A stretch of 64,000 bases of DNA from CAZOGW01 sp964579415 (GCA_964579415.1 CAZOGW010000002.1:1-64000), one strand, 5' to 3'; shown: positions 25,800 through 35,631, numbered from the stretch's first letter. The notes: generated by a model not told the origin, from the sequence alone. Made by a program: numbers and translations.

Positions 25800-27860
25800 T
25801 CAGCGGGCACCGCCGTTGTGCATGGCGAACGAACCGATCTCGACGCCCTGGCGGCGGGCGACTTCGTTGGCCTCGAGAAGAAGCCGGGCCTCCGAGGGCG
25901 CCAGATACGTGCTCTTGAGCACGTTCATGATCTGTTTGGACCGGTAGTACCGGAAGCCCGGGTTGGGTGTCCGCCAGTCCGGCCCGTAGGTGCCGGCGAG
26001 CAGGAGATCGGGGTCTCTCGGGACCAGGATCTCGGTGCCCAGCATCTCCCGGCGCTGCACCGGTAGGTAATCGGCCGGGGTGGCAGGGATGGCGTCGTAA
26101 CCCCAGGCGCGCCCGTCACGGAACCAGATCGGGTACACGTCGATGTCGATGTCGCCGATCCACACCTTGAACAGGCCGCCGCCGTGGCGGGTGGTCACGT
26201 CGAGCCCGGCCCGCAGCACCGTGTCCACCACCTGGAGAGCCTGCGCCTTGACCTGGACCGGGTCGGTGCAGGCGGTGAGGTATCCCACGTCGAGATCGTC
26301 GTCGCCGGGAATGAACCGACCGTCCCGATGGCAACCCAGCAGTGTCCCGTACAGCACGAAGAGCTCGACCTCGAGCTCCGTCGCGAACACCTCGCGGACG
26401 GCCGTGTAGGCCCCGAGCAGCTCCTCGGGGGAACGGCCCACCGAGTCCGGCGACACCAGGGCGCCCTTCTTGGTGAACAGCTCACCACGGTCGAGCCGGT
26501 CGAACAGGAGACCGTCGCCGTGGGGAACGGACACGGTGAGTTCGACCCCACCGAGATCGGCTGCCAGCGGTGCAGGCCCGGCCGTCACCGAGATACGAGA
26601 GGAGGCGGGGAAGGTGGCCAGCGCAGAGTGGCGCACGGTGAACGTGAAGGCGGGGTGCGAGAACTGCCGGTTGAGATCGACCTGCTTGATGGGCCGCCCG
26701 TCGACGGCCACGGTGACGGTGGGCACCGATCGATCGGCGGCCCGGCCACGGATCCGGAGACCGAGGTGGGTGACGTCCACGGAGAACTCACCTGCGGGGT
26801 CGCGGTCGATGCCGACGCCCCCGGCGGCGGGCAGGACGTCCACGGCCAGAGACGGCTCGACTCGATCGGGGGAACCGATGCGGCACCGGCAGTAGGCGCG
26901 GCGGAACTCCCACTCCAGGGAGGCGAAGTGCGTCCAAGGTTCGTCGATCGCCGCCAGAACGCCCAGCGCGGTGTCGTAGACCTCCACCGCCTCGGCGAAG
27001 CGCCCGAGATGCTCCAGGGCCTCCCCGTGATGGAACAGCCAGCTCGGCGGAGCCGGACGGCGTCGCAGGGTGATCGCAAGCGGCCAGCGCCGCACCGCCG
27101 CCCGCCAGTCGCGACGGTCGCTGGCGACCCGAGCCGATGCGGCGTGGATGACGCTGGAACGGGGATAGACCTCCCAGCCGGCCTGCACCGCCGCCTCGGC
27201 ACCCTCCAGGTCACCCTGTTTGCGCAGGGCTTCGGCCAGGTCGGAATACGCACCCGAGGGACCCGTACCGAACGCCTGCAGGGCGGCGTCGAGCATCTCA
27301 GCCGCCTCGGGATACGATCCGCCGGCGGCGAACGCCCTTCCCGCCCTCCACATGGTGGTGGGATGCGACGTGAGCCGGGCCCGGCGCCGGTACGCCTCGG
27401 CGGCGACGTCCCAGTCCCCGTGCACCGTCGCCGCGCCGCCGAGACGACGCAGCAGGGAAGGACTTCCGGCGAGGGCGAAGGCGCGGTCGATCTCCGCCGA
27501 CGACGCCTCGACCCGGGCGAGGTGGGCGTGGGCGCGGGCGAGCTCGTAGTGCCACACCGGGTCGCCGCGGCCGGTTCGCTCCAGTGACAGGCGCCACGCT
27601 TCAGCCGCCTCTTCCCACCTTCCGGAGGCCGCGGCCCATCGTGCCTCGCAGATCGAACCGAAGGCCGACGGGGCGGCGAAACGCCCCAACCGGTAGGACT
27701 GGGCTTCCGCCCTCCCGGTGACGGAGCGGAGCCGCCGGCCCGGGGCGGAGCGGCGGAAGACGTCACGGGCGACTGCGGTGAATCCGTGGCGGCGAGCCAG
27801 CATGGAGCGCAGGCGGCGGTCCAGCGGGATGCGAAGAATCTCTGGGTCGGCCATCGCCAT
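25800..27860 (-). CDS. TPR protein with C-terminal LicD-like phosphotransferase
   Basis: A 686-residue fusion. Residues about 60-330 are helical repeats of TPR type (WEEAAEAWRLSLERTG, PEAAEMLDAALQAF, GDLEGAEAAVQAG). A beta-rich middle section follows, then a LicD domain from about 480: YGTLLGCHRDGRFIPGDDD, with the Asp triad expected for metal and nucleotide binding. LicD enzymes move phosphocholine, or a similar CMP/CDP-linked group, onto glycans. Two ATGs lie at 27860 and 27854; 27860 has GGGGA eight bases upstream, while the ATG at 27914 sits on a TAGGAT box. In this cluster a phosphonate donor is a conceivable alternative substrate. Confidence 0.75.
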   Translation of the reverse strand: MAMADPEILRIPLDRRLRSMLARRHGFTAVARDVFRRSAPGRRLRSVTGRAEAQSYRLGRFAAPSAFGSICEARWAAASGRWEEAAEAWRLSLERTGRGDPVWHYELARAHAHLARVEASSAEIDRAFALAGSPSLLRRLGGAATVHGDWDVAAEAYRRRARLTSHPTTMWRAGRAFAAGGSYPEAAEMLDAALQAFGTGPSGAYSDLAEALRKQGDLEGAEAAVQAGWEVYPRSSVIHAASARVASDRRDWRAAVRRWPLAITLRRRPAPPSWLFHHGEALEHLGRFAEAVEVYDTALGVLAAIDEPWTHFASLEWEFRRAYCRCRIGSPDRVEPSLAVDVLPAAGGVGIDRDPAGEFSVDVTHLGLRIRGRAADRSVPTVTVAVDGRPIKQVDLNRQFSHPAFTFTVRHSALATFPASSRISVTAGPAPLAADLGGVELTVSVPHGDGLLFDRLDRGELFTKKGALVSPDSVGRSPEELLGAYTAVREVFATELEVELFVLYGTLLGCHRDGRFIPGDDDLDVGYLTACTDPVQVKAQALQVVDTVLRAGLDVTTRHGGGLFKVWIGDIDIDVYPIWFRDGRAWGYDAIPATPADYLPVQRREMLGTEILVPRDPDLLLAGTYGPDWRTPNPGFRYYRSKQIMNVLKSTYLAPSEARLLLEANEVARRQGVEIGSFAMHNGGAR

Positions 27861-28021
27861 TTTCCGAATCCCCGTCCGTTCCCGGTAGGCCCCACCGCCC
27901 GTCGATGGCCGCATCCTATCGACGGGCCGTTCCGCGGTCGAGGCTCACACGCGCCACCGGCGAACCCGCTCATCCTCCGGCGACCCCGCCCGCAGGCAGG
28001 TGCCGGCGCCGACCATGGCGC

Positions 28022-29083
28022 CTACCGGGGAAGGCGGCTCTGATAGAAGCGGCGGACCTCATCGGTGGGCCAGCGGAAGCGGCGCGCCACCTGCGGAGCC
28101 AGGGCGACGGCGGCGGCGGTGGGCGCGGCGTCGGCGAGGGCATGGCGGATGCCGGTTCCGAGAGCTTTGTGGTCGCCGGGCAGCACCCAGGTGACGGCGT
28201 CGCCGGCGTCGAGCATGACGCGGCTGCCGGGCAGGTCGCTGGCGACCACGGGGACACCCGCCGCCAGGTACTCGTAGAGCTTGGTGGGTTGGGAGTGGCG
28301 GTAGTTGGGAAGGTCCCGCAGCGGGACCACCGCCACCGCGTGGCGGGCCACCAGGGGCAGGGCCTGGTCGTGGGCGAGGAACCCGGTCATGTGCAGGTCC
28401 ACACCGGAGTCCTGCGCCTGGGACTCGAGATGCAGGCGCAGGTCGGCCGAGCAACGGCCGATGAGGGTGAGGCGCGGGGGCGGCGACAGGTCGGCCACGG
28501 CGGCGACGAGGACGTCGGCTCCGCGGTCGCGGGTGATGTCGCCCAGGTACACGACGCCATCTCGCTGGGCTGCGGGTACCACCGGGATCTGGGGGCCGGT
28601 GAGCAGGTTGGGGAACACCGGGTGGGGGCGGCGGAAGAACCGCCGGTATCCCTCCTCGGCCAGTGTCACCTCACCGGTGCGCTCGGCGAGGCGGAGCAGC
28701 CAGCGGGCCACGGTGGCGGCGACCGGCCTGAGCGGGCGCGGGACGACCTGTTTGTGAGCCATCTGCGATGCCAGGTTCTCGTGGAGGTCGAACACCACCC
28801 GCCGCCTCAGCAGGCCCGCCAGGATCGTCGCCGGCAGCAGTTCCGGGTCGTGGACCGACGCCACGTCGTAGTCGCCGGCGAGTATCCGCCACGAAGCCCG
28901 CAGCGAGCGGGAGAGCCGCCCCCCGGGAAGCAGTTCCACGGTGATCCCCTGCGACGATTCCGGGCCCGGCGCCCGCACCGCGTAGCGGACGTCGGCGACG
29001 GTACGCAGCGACTCGATCAGCTTGAGGCGGATGCGGGGGTCGTCGGGCGGGTGGACCGAGGTGACGACCAGGATGCGTTTCAC
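28022..29083 (-). CDS. Family 4-type glycosyltransferase (GT-B)
   Basis: A 353-residue GT-B enzyme. The N-terminal half begins VKRILVVTSVHPPDDPRIR and includes VASVHDPELLPATIL and VFDLHENLASQ. The C-terminal half has the donor-site block YRHSQPTKLYEYLAAGVPVVASDLPG, with the E-x7-E pattern partly preserved. It resembles mannosyl- or glucosyltransferases of O-antigen type clusters. The GTG at 29083 lies seven bases after the dehydrogenase stop, so the two genes form an operon. An upstream extension overlapping the dehydrogenase has no homology and was not used. Confidence 0.85.
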   Translation of the reverse strand: MKRILVVTSVHPPDDPRIRLKLIESLRTVADVRYAVRAPGPESSQGITVELLPGGRLSRSLRASWRILAGDYDVASVHDPELLPATILAGLLRRRVVFDLHENLASQMAHKQVVPRPLRPVAATVARWLLRLAERTGEVTLAEEGYRRFFRRPHPVFPNLLTGPQIPVVPAAQRDGVVYLGDITRDRGADVLVAAVADLSPPPRLTLIGRCSADLRLHLESQAQDSGVDLHMTGFLAHDQALPLVARHAVAVVPLRDLPNYRHSQPTKLYEYLAAGVPVVASDLPGSRVMLDAGDAVTWVLPGDHKALGTGIRHALADAAPTAAAVALAPQVARRFRWPTDEVRRFYQSRLPR

Positions 29084-29090
29084 CGGAGGC

Positions 29091-30383
29091 TCATAAGGCG
29101 AAGACGTTGTCCCGGTCGAGGCGGTTGCGTCGATAGGCGCCGCGGGTGTCGAGCACGGTGGGGACCGCATCGGCGATGGCCCCGAGATCGAGCGAGGCAT
29201 GATCGGTGAGGATCACCGCCAGCTGGTACCCGCCGAGGGCATCCCCGCCGGCGGGGGTGAAGCCGTGGGCGGCGATGCGCTCTTCACCCACCAGCGGATC
29301 GAGGACCCCGATCTCGGCCCCGCGGTCCGCCAGCAGCCGCAGCACGTCGATCGACGCCGATTCGCGGTCGTCGGCGACGTTGGGTTTGTAGGCGATCCCG
29401 ACGCCGAGTATCCGGGTGCCGGCGATCGGTAGGCGACGCTCGTTGAGCAGCGCGGCGACGCGTTCGACGGTGTAGGTGGGCATCGCCTTGTTCACCTGCT
29501 CGGCGAGGTCGATGAACCTGGTGGCGACGTTGGCCTCCTTGGCCCGCCATGCCAGGTACTGCGGGTCGAGCGGTATGCAGTGCCCGCCGACTCCGGGGCC
29601 CGGATAGAACGCCTGGAAGCCGAAAGGCTTGGTGGCGGCCGCGTCGACCACCTCCCAGATGTCGATGTCCAGCTCGTGGGCCAGTTGCGCCATCTCGTTG
29701 ATCAGCGCGATGTTGACGGAGCGGTAGGTGTTCTCCAGGAGCTTGGCCATCTCGGCGATGCGCGCCGACGACACCGGATGCACCGAGGACACGACGCGGC
29801 GATAGGCGGCTGCGGCCACCTCGGTGGAGACGGGAGAAACGCCGCCGACCACCTTGGGTATGTCCCCCGTAGAGATGTCCCGACCCGGGTCGACCCGCTC
29901 CGGCGAGAAGGCGACGAACACGTCCTCGTCAAGGACCAGCCCGCCGGAGGTGGCTGCCTCCACCATCACCTCCTCGGTGGTCCCCGGGTATGTCGTCGAC
30001 TCGAGCGACACCAGTGTTCCCGGCTTCACCACGGCGGCGACGGTCTCCGCGGCCGAGTGGATGTAGGAGAGGTCGGGTTCGCGGTGGCGGCCCAGCGGGC
30101 TGGGGACGCAGACGAAGATCGCGTCCGCTGCAGTGAGCACGGCAGGGTGGGTGGACACGGTCAGCCCTGCGTCGAGGGCGTCGCGCAGCGTAGCCCCGGG
30201 CACGTCGCCGATCGTCGAGCGCCCCGAGGCCAGCCGCTCCACATGCTCCTCGGACACGTCGAAACCGAGGACGCCCAACCCCTTCTGTGTCATGCCGACC
30301 GCCAGCGGCAATCCGACATAGCCGAGACCGATCACCCCGGCTGTCCAGGGCTCCTCGGCGAAGAATCGGGCGCGATCGTGCAT
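29091..30383 (-). CDS. Nucleotide-sugar 6-dehydrogenase (UDP-HexNAc/UDP-Glc type)
   Basis: A 430-residue NAD-dependent enzyme that makes a uronic-acid nucleotide sugar by two successive oxidations of C6. The Rossmann start is AGVIGLGYVGLPLAVGM (residues about 15-31). The central domain has ESTTYPGTTEEV and FSPERVDPG, and the catalytic cysteine is in GPGVGGHCIPLDPQYLAW near 267. The sequence style is nearer to WbpA/TviB than to UDP-glucose dehydrogenase. It supplies an acidic sugar for the glycan. A TAGAAT promoter lies about 30 bases upstream. A fragment of this gene's 5' end recurs at 35632-35697. Confidence 0.9.
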   Translation of the reverse strand: MHDRARFFAEEPWTAGVIGLGYVGLPLAVGMTQKGLGVLGFDVSEEHVERLASGRSTIGDVPGATLRDALDAGLTVSTHPAVLTAADAIFVCVPSPLGRHREPDLSYIHSAAETVAAVVKPGTLVSLESTTYPGTTEEVMVEAATSGGLVLDEDVFVAFSPERVDPGRDISTGDIPKVVGGVSPVSTEVAAAAYRRVVSSVHPVSSARIAEMAKLLENTYRSVNIALINEMAQLAHELDIDIWEVVDAAATKPFGFQAFYPGPGVGGHCIPLDPQYLAWRAKEANVATRFIDLAEQVNKAMPTYTVERVAALLNERRLPIAGTRILGVGIAYKPNVADDRESASIDVLRLLADRGAEIGVLDPLVGEERIAAHGFTPAGGDALGGYQLAVILTDHASLDLGAIADAVPTVLDTRGAYRRNRLDRDNVFAL

Positions 30384-30411
30384 TGAATATCCCTGGGTCG
30401 GGGTGCGGCGA

Positions 30412-30417
30412 TTCTAG
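30412..30417 (-). promoter_or_regulatory. -10 box (TAGAAT) of the dehydrogenase operon
   Basis: TAGAAT on the minus strand ends 28 bases before the dehydrogenase ATG, giving a normal leadered transcript for the dehydrogenase and the GT-B gene. Confidence 0.4.
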
Positions 30418-30447
30418 GAGGAGCTTCCCGCCTACGACACGTCAGCC

Positions 30448-32574
30448 TCAGGGTCCGATGCGAGTGAGCGTTCGGTCACCGGGGTCGCCATCGACGAGGA
30501 GGATGTCGATCTGGTTGCTGCCACTCACCAGGCTGCTCGGAGGCAGGAGGACATCGAACAGCTCTGGGTCGTCCGCCGACTGGTGAGATCTCGTCACCGC
30601 CACCACGACCCCGTTGACGCCCACTGCGAGCAGCGCGGGATCCGACCCTACCTCTGGACGTTCCAGGGTGCCCCTGATCATGATGGGGAGGACCGCGGCG
30701 GAGATATCGACGTCGGCGAGCGCCTGGGCGCCCTCCGCCGACGCCACCAGCGGAGAGGTTCCGGAGGGGAACTGGTCGACGGCGACACCGAGAAGGTCGG
30801 CGGTGCCGTCCGGGACCAGGTCGTACGGAGTGCCGCCACGGAAGATCTCCACCTTGCGAGCGGCGGCGGCCAGCTTCTCCTCGCCACCGGCCCCGAAGTC
30901 GACCGTCCCACCGCCGACGATGGTGCTCCCGCTTCGCTCCGGCCGGTCTGTGGCGAGGAGGGATGTCCCCTCCACTTCCCAGGGGAGGGCGAGGCCGATG
31001 GCGTCCGCCATGGTGGGAAGGATGTCGTGGATCTCGGCGCGGTAGTCGTCGATGCCGCCGGTTTCCTGACGAGGGGTCTTGATGAACAGCGGGATGGCGG
31101 CGATCTCGCCGACGCTGTCCTCGGTGGCGGCGCGCCGGTTCTCCACGTCGGGGCGGAACACGATGCCGTGGTCGGCGGCGACTACGAGCAGGGTCTCGTC
31201 GTAGATACCGAGAGCCTCGAGCCGGGCGATGAGCCGCCCGATCAGGGTGTCGACGAACTGGACCTGGAGGAGGTGACGCTGGTACACCTGGTTCACCGGC
31301 CACGGGTCGCTGAGCCACGTGTTCCCGTCAGCGCCGAGTTGGGGTCGCGGCGGCACGAAACTCTGCCCGTCGGGCAGGTACTCCCAGCGGCCATGGGGGA
31401 GCATCACGTGGATGAAGTCGAGCGTCGGACGCTCACCGCGCACATCGATGCCGTCGACGAACCCCTCGAACGTCGCCTTGCGACCGGCGCGGACCGCTTC
31501 GTTGAAGAGCGCCCGCACCGCGTCCGGATCCGAGAACCCGGCAACGGGTTCCGCCGGCACATCAGCGACCTCTGCGAACGCCCCCCATGCCTGGTCGATG
31601 GGGGGAAGGGACCGGGTGAGGTCCTCGGGAAGGAGCATGTGGGCGGCCACAACCCGCAGATCCGCGGCCATGGCCCGCCATCTCTCCCGATTCGGGACAG
31701 GATCGAGCGGGGACTCCTCGCACACCAGCGGGGGGCACAAGGCGGTGATCGGCTCCATGGCGTCCACGTCGTAGACGCCGCCGAGAAGCGTGAACAGGTT
31801 GCGGGGATGGTCGAAGGCGGTGGGGGTCTCCTCCAGGTCGGGCGTATAGCCGGTCAGTGCCGCCGGGACAGCCCACTGCGTCAGCCGCGCCGTGGTGACG
31901 GCGTTGCGGTACCAAGTGGCGTCGCCGGCAAGGCGGGCGAAGGCGGGATAGAGGTCGGACTGCAGCTCGCCCTCACCGTCGATGAGTGAGGCCACCGGGA
32001 ACTCGTCGAACATCACCATCACGATGGGTGGGGGATCGGCGACGACTACGCCCGCCACGGCCACCGTGTCGGAGGCGGTGACGAGACGGGAGGCGGGAGA
32101 GAGAAAGAGAAAGAACGCCGGTACCGCCAGGACGGCCACCGACCCGAACACGAGCAGGGATCTCACCGGCTCGAACCTGAAGTAGGCCACCGCCGAGACC
32201 AGCCCGAGGAGGAACGCCAGCAACAGCTGCACCGGCCCCGGGAGCGAGCCCAGCGGAGTATGCCTCAGGATCACGGCGGCAAGCACCCCGGCGAGGACGG
32301 TGAGCACCGCTCCGTGAAACAGGCGGCCCGCCGTGCCGTTCAGCGAGTATGCACACAGGACGACGAGGCCCACCAGGATGGGCAGGAGGATCCCGGCGAC
32401 AAGCGCCAGCAGGACCACCTCGGCTCGGGTGGCGTCAGCGGCCACGAAGAATTCGGGGTTGTCCCCCAGCAGGTTGAGGACGGGCTGCACAATGCCCAAC
32501 ACGAGCAAGGTGGCACAGGAGGTGATGATCTCGACAGGCCCGATGTCTCGCCCCGCCGGAGGGGCCTCAGCCAT
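30448..32574 (-). CDS. Membrane sulfatase/phosphoglycerol-transferase-like protein
   Basis: A 708-residue protein with four to five N-terminal transmembrane segments (to about residue 165), then an extracytoplasmic alkaline-phosphatase superfamily domain. VMVMFDEFPVASLID carries the first metal aspartate and VVAADHGIVF the second metal site (Asp-His). A threonine-rich TTARLTQWAVPAALTGY segment sits where the nucleophile is expected, as in lipoteichoic-acid synthases, whereas sulfatases use a Cys/Ser-Pro-Ser-Arg motif not seen here. It may transfer or remove a phospho- or sulfo-group on an exported glycan. The start lies inside the upstream gene's last codons (8-base overlap). Confidence 0.65.
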   Translation of the reverse strand: MAEAPPAGRDIGPVEIITSCATLLVLGIVQPVLNLLGDNPEFFVAADATRAEVVLLALVAGILLPILVGLVVLCAYSLNGTAGRLFHGAVLTVLAGVLAAVILRHTPLGSLPGPVQLLLAFLLGLVSAVAYFRFEPVRSLLVFGSVAVLAVPAFFLFLSPASRLVTASDTVAVAGVVVADPPPIVMVMFDEFPVASLIDGEGELQSDLYPAFARLAGDATWYRNAVTTARLTQWAVPAALTGYTPDLEETPTAFDHPRNLFTLLGGVYDVDAMEPITALCPPLVCEESPLDPVPNRERWRAMAADLRVVAAHMLLPEDLTRSLPPIDQAWGAFAEVADVPAEPVAGFSDPDAVRALFNEAVRAGRKATFEGFVDGIDVRGERPTLDFIHVMLPHGRWEYLPDGQSFVPPRPQLGADGNTWLSDPWPVNQVYQRHLLQVQFVDTLIGRLIARLEALGIYDETLLVVAADHGIVFRPDVENRRAATEDSVGEIAAIPLFIKTPRQETGGIDDYRAEIHDILPTMADAIGLALPWEVEGTSLLATDRPERSGSTIVGGGTVDFGAGGEEKLAAAARKVEIFRGGTPYDLVPDGTADLLGVAVDQFPSGTSPLVASAEGAQALADVDISAAVLPIMIRGTLERPEVGSDPALLAVGVNGVVVAVTRSHQSADDPELFDVLLPPSSLVSGSNQIDILLVDGDPGDRTLTRIGP

Positions 32575-35572
32575 ATGTGTTGCCGTCGCAGTCCATGGCA
32601 CGACCAGCCAGCAGGGGGCGCAGCAGGTCGGAGATCTGCTGTGCCCGGTGAGCGAAGGTGTGGTGCCCGAGAACCAGATCGCGGCCCCGGCGGGCGCGTT
32701 CGGTCCGCGACCAATCGTTGCCGAGGAGGTCGCCTACGAGGCCGGCGAGGTCGTCGGTGCCGGAGTAGGTGTCCACCACGCCGTCGAACAGAGCACCGAG
32801 ACCCTCCACGAGGTCGGACACCACGACGGCGCCGCTGGCCAACGCGTCGAAGACCGCGGGGGCCACGATGCCGTGCTCCGCCAGCTCCGGCAAGTGACGG
32901 TGAACGACGACGCCCGCCGAGGCGTACATCTCGGCGAGTCGGCCCTCCCAGGCCGGTGGCTCGACGTCCTCGACGGCGTCGCCGTCCTCGCTGGTGACCG
33001 GCTCTCCGGCGGCAGGCGCCTGCTCTGTGGATATCGAAGCCCCGGTGACGTAGACGACCTCTGCGGTAAGGCCCGGATCGGGCTCGGCGCTACCGAACTG
33101 CGTGCCGTCGGCGGCGAACGGCAGGTGGACGACAGGCACGCTCGCCTCCGCCGCCAGTCGCTCCGCGGCGCGTGCCGACGCGACACAGACAAGGTCGTAC
33201 CTCTCACACTCCTGAGGGGTGACCTCGCCGGCGTGGCTGGTGATCCAGAGCACGTTGACCTGGGCGCTCTTGGGTGTGTACCGGACCGCTCCGCGGAGGT
33301 GGACGACCACGTCGACATCCTGCCGGTCTTCCCTGTCCCAGTCGGGGAGGAAGTGGATCTCACCGGCGAACCCCTGCGTTTCCATCGCCCGCAACAGACT
33401 GCGGGCGACGTGGTGGTCGTTCGAGCCGGCCGCCTCCTCAGCATCGATGGCGGCCACCTTGGCCGCCACGCGGGGCCGCTCCACCGTGGCCATGGCCAGC
33501 TCGGCGAACTCGCGGGCGCGCTGGCCGTAGGTGTGACGCTCGAGGACCGTGGCGCGCAGCTTGTCCGCCAGTTCGCGACGCGCCGCCTCGTCGCCGAGGT
33601 AGCGGTCGAGAAGTTCCCGCAGCTCCCGCCCGTCACGGTAGGTGGGTAACAGCCCTCCGAACAGCTCCGCGGATCCGATCGGGTTGTTGGACACGACGAG
33701 GGTGCCGCAGGCGAGGGCATCGAAGACCCTGCTGTTGACGAACCCGTGCGGGAGGGTGTGGTGGGCGGTGTCGTCGAGCAGAATGTCGACCGACCGGTAC
33801 ACGTCCGGCAGGAGTTCGTAGGGAAGGTGCCCTCGCCAGTAGCGGAGCGCCAGCGGTTCCTCCCGCCAGTTCTTGCCGAAGAGGAGGAATCGCTCCCCGG
33901 TACGGACGTCGAGGTCGCCCAGGACGCTCCGACCGAAGCCCCAGTTGTTGCCGGTGAACGCGTAGTCGGCACGAAACGTAACCGAAGCCGCTCCGGGCTG
34001 GAAACGCTCCGGGTTCGTGGCGAGGGGTAGCACCGGGGGCTCACGCAGGGCGAACCTTGCCAGTGCCTCGGCGGCGAGGTGGCTCGACGCGACCACCTGG
34101 TCGTAGGCGTCGAACCATGGGTGAGACATCCAGCGCTCCACCCAGTTACGCACCCAGGCGATGGTTACAGCTCCTGTCGGTGCTCGCCTTACGTCGAACG
34201 AGTCGAGCAACCCGATGACGACGTCCACGTCGTCGGGCAACTCGTACCAGCGGTGCCCGCGCCGCTCGGCGTACACGACCTCCCAGCCCTGGGCGGCGAA
34301 AGCGTCGCCGAGTTCGTGGGCCGTGTACCAGTCGCCCCAGCCCTTGGTGACATCGTCCTCGGTGATTGTGATGGCGACCTTGGGGGGCGAGCCGCCGGCC
34401 CACACACCCTGCCCGCCGAGGCGGGCCCTCCTCACCGAGCGGGACACCAGGGGTCCCCACGTCTCGGCATACTGTCGCCAGTTGCCCATGTGGTTGATGC
34501 GGGCTACATCCCGGGCGAGGCCGCGCCTGGTAGAAGACTCGGCGTGGAACAGCACCGCCTCTCCGGCCAGGGCGATGCGGCCGTGGCGCCGCAGCTTGAG
34601 ACAGAGGTCCAGGTCCTCGCACCCGTACACGTAGCCCGGAGTGAATCCTCCCACCGCCTCGAAGCCGCTCCGGGTCACCAGGAGTGCCGCCCCGGTGGCC
34701 GCCGCCACCTCGATCGTCTCAACGAGTGCCGGGTCGGTGGGGTCGGACCATTCGATGTTGGTGGCGTGAGGGGCTCCCTCGCGGAAACCGAAGCGGATCC
34801 CGCGGTGTTGAACGGTGCAGGCGGTTCCTCCCTGGCCGGTTTCACGATGCACCATGAGCGCCCCCACGGCCACCCATCCCCCGCCGCCGCCGAGGGTGGC
34901 CACCATCGCTCCCAGCCAGTCGTCGGTGATCGGCTCGACGTCGTTGTTGAGGAACAGGAGCAGGTCCCCCCCTGCCAGTTCCGCCGCCTGGTTGTTGCCC
35001 TCGGAGAACGAAGCGTTCTCCTGGTTCCTCACCACTCGCAGCGGGAAACTCCAGTCGCTACCGAGGACATCGGCGGTGTCGTCACCGGACGCGTTGTCCA
35101 CGACGACGACCTCAAAGGAGCGGTACCGGGTGGCATCGAGCGCCGGGAGCAGCCGTCGCAGGTGGTGGGCACCGTCGCGGGTGAGGATGATGATGGTCAC
35201 CAGCGGGCCTGACACCGGGTGGCGCGCCGGGCGCAACTCGGCGATCCGCCCGGCCACGTCCTCCCGGGACTTCCTGGCCGGGACCGCTCTTGTCATCGCG
35301 GGCGCGGGGACCGGATCGGCGGCAACGGGCTTCTTCCGCCCTCGCGCCAGATCAAAGAGGGGACGGAGCGGGCGGGTCAGTGCGAGCGACAGCCGTACGA
35401 TGCGCCGCCCGGCAAGACGCTCGTAGGAGCGCTGCGCCGCCTCGGCGACGCGCTCCGCCGACCGGGCCTGCGCCGCCAGGTCGGCGAGCTCCTCCTTCAG
35501 TCTGATGTTCTCGCGCTGCAGCGCCTCCGGGGGCGGCGTAGCACCGGTCGGCAGGGGGTGATCGTCGGGCAT
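32567..35572 (-). CDS. Three-domain glycosyltransferase, GT2 plus two CgeB-like
   Basis: A 1001-residue protein. Residues about 18-50 form a coiled coil, then comes the basic LAGRRIVRLSLALTRP tail shared with other proteins here. GT2 spans about 120-370 (VTIIILTRDGAHHL, VVVVDNASGDDT, FLNNDVEPITDDWLG, CEDLDLCLKLRRHG). A CgeB-like GT-B unit covers about 395-690 (DYAFTGNNWGFGR, FDALACGTLVVSNNPIG). A second, shorter CgeB-like unit covers about 700-1001 (NVLWITSHAGEVTPQE, FDALASGAVVVSDLVEG). Three transferase modules could build a repeat-unit segment in one polypeptide. The ATG is preceded by a leaderless TAGACT box. Confidence 0.82.
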   Translation of the reverse strand: MPDDHPLPTGATPPPEALQRENIRLKEELADLAAQARSAERVAEAAQRSYERLAGRRIVRLSLALTRPLRPLFDLARGRKKPVAADPVPAPAMTRAVPARKSREDVAGRIAELRPARHPVSGPLVTIIILTRDGAHHLRRLLPALDATRYRSFEVVVVDNASGDDTADVLGSDWSFPLRVVRNQENASFSEGNNQAAELAGGDLLLFLNNDVEPITDDWLGAMVATLGGGGGWVAVGALMVHRETGQGGTACTVQHRGIRFGFREGAPHATNIEWSDPTDPALVETIEVAAATGAALLVTRSGFEAVGGFTPGYVYGCEDLDLCLKLRRHGRIALAGEAVLFHAESSTRRGLARDVARINHMGNWRQYAETWGPLVSRSVRRARLGGQGVWAGGSPPKVAITITEDDVTKGWGDWYTAHELGDAFAAQGWEVVYAERRGHRWYELPDDVDVVIGLLDSFDVRRAPTGAVTIAWVRNWVERWMSHPWFDAYDQVVASSHLAAEALARFALREPPVLPLATNPERFQPGAASVTFRADYAFTGNNWGFGRSVLGDLDVRTGERFLLFGKNWREEPLALRYWRGHLPYELLPDVYRSVDILLDDTAHHTLPHGFVNSRVFDALACGTLVVSNNPIGSAELFGGLLPTYRDGRELRELLDRYLGDEAARRELADKLRATVLERHTYGQRAREFAELAMATVERPRVAAKVAAIDAEEAAGSNDHHVARSLLRAMETQGFAGEIHFLPDWDREDRQDVDVVVHLRGAVRYTPKSAQVNVLWITSHAGEVTPQECERYDLVCVASARAAERLAAEASVPVVHLPFAADGTQFGSAEPDPGLTAEVVYVTGASISTEQAPAAGEPVTSEDGDAVEDVEPPAWEGRLAEMYASAGVVVHRHLPELAEHGIVAPAVFDALASGAVVVSDLVEGLGALFDGVVDTYSGTDDLAGLVGDLLGNDWSRTERARRGRDLVLGHHTFAHRAQQISDLLRPLLAGRAMDCDGNTYG

Positions 35573-35579
35573 GCCGGGG

Positions 35580-35585
35580 AGTCTA
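35580..35585 (-). promoter_or_regulatory. -10 box (TAGACT), leaderless start of 35572 gene
   Basis: On the minus strand TAGACT is followed by seven bases and the ATG at 35572. Confidence 0.5.
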
Positions 35586-35631
35586 AGTGGGCCGGAGCGA
35601 CCGGCCCATCGCCACGGTGTGCCGTGTCGGG

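Noticed and set aside
24173..25810. Long minus-strand frame with valine- and alanine-rich repeats opposite the RTX gene.
   Set aside because: The periodicity is the reverse complement of the calcium-binding repeats, not a second repeat protein.
27861..27914. 18-codon N-terminal extension of the TPR-LicD protein.
   Set aside because: The upstream ATG overlaps a TAGGAT promoter-like box and has no ribosome site; the ATG at 27860 fits better, though the choice is not certain.
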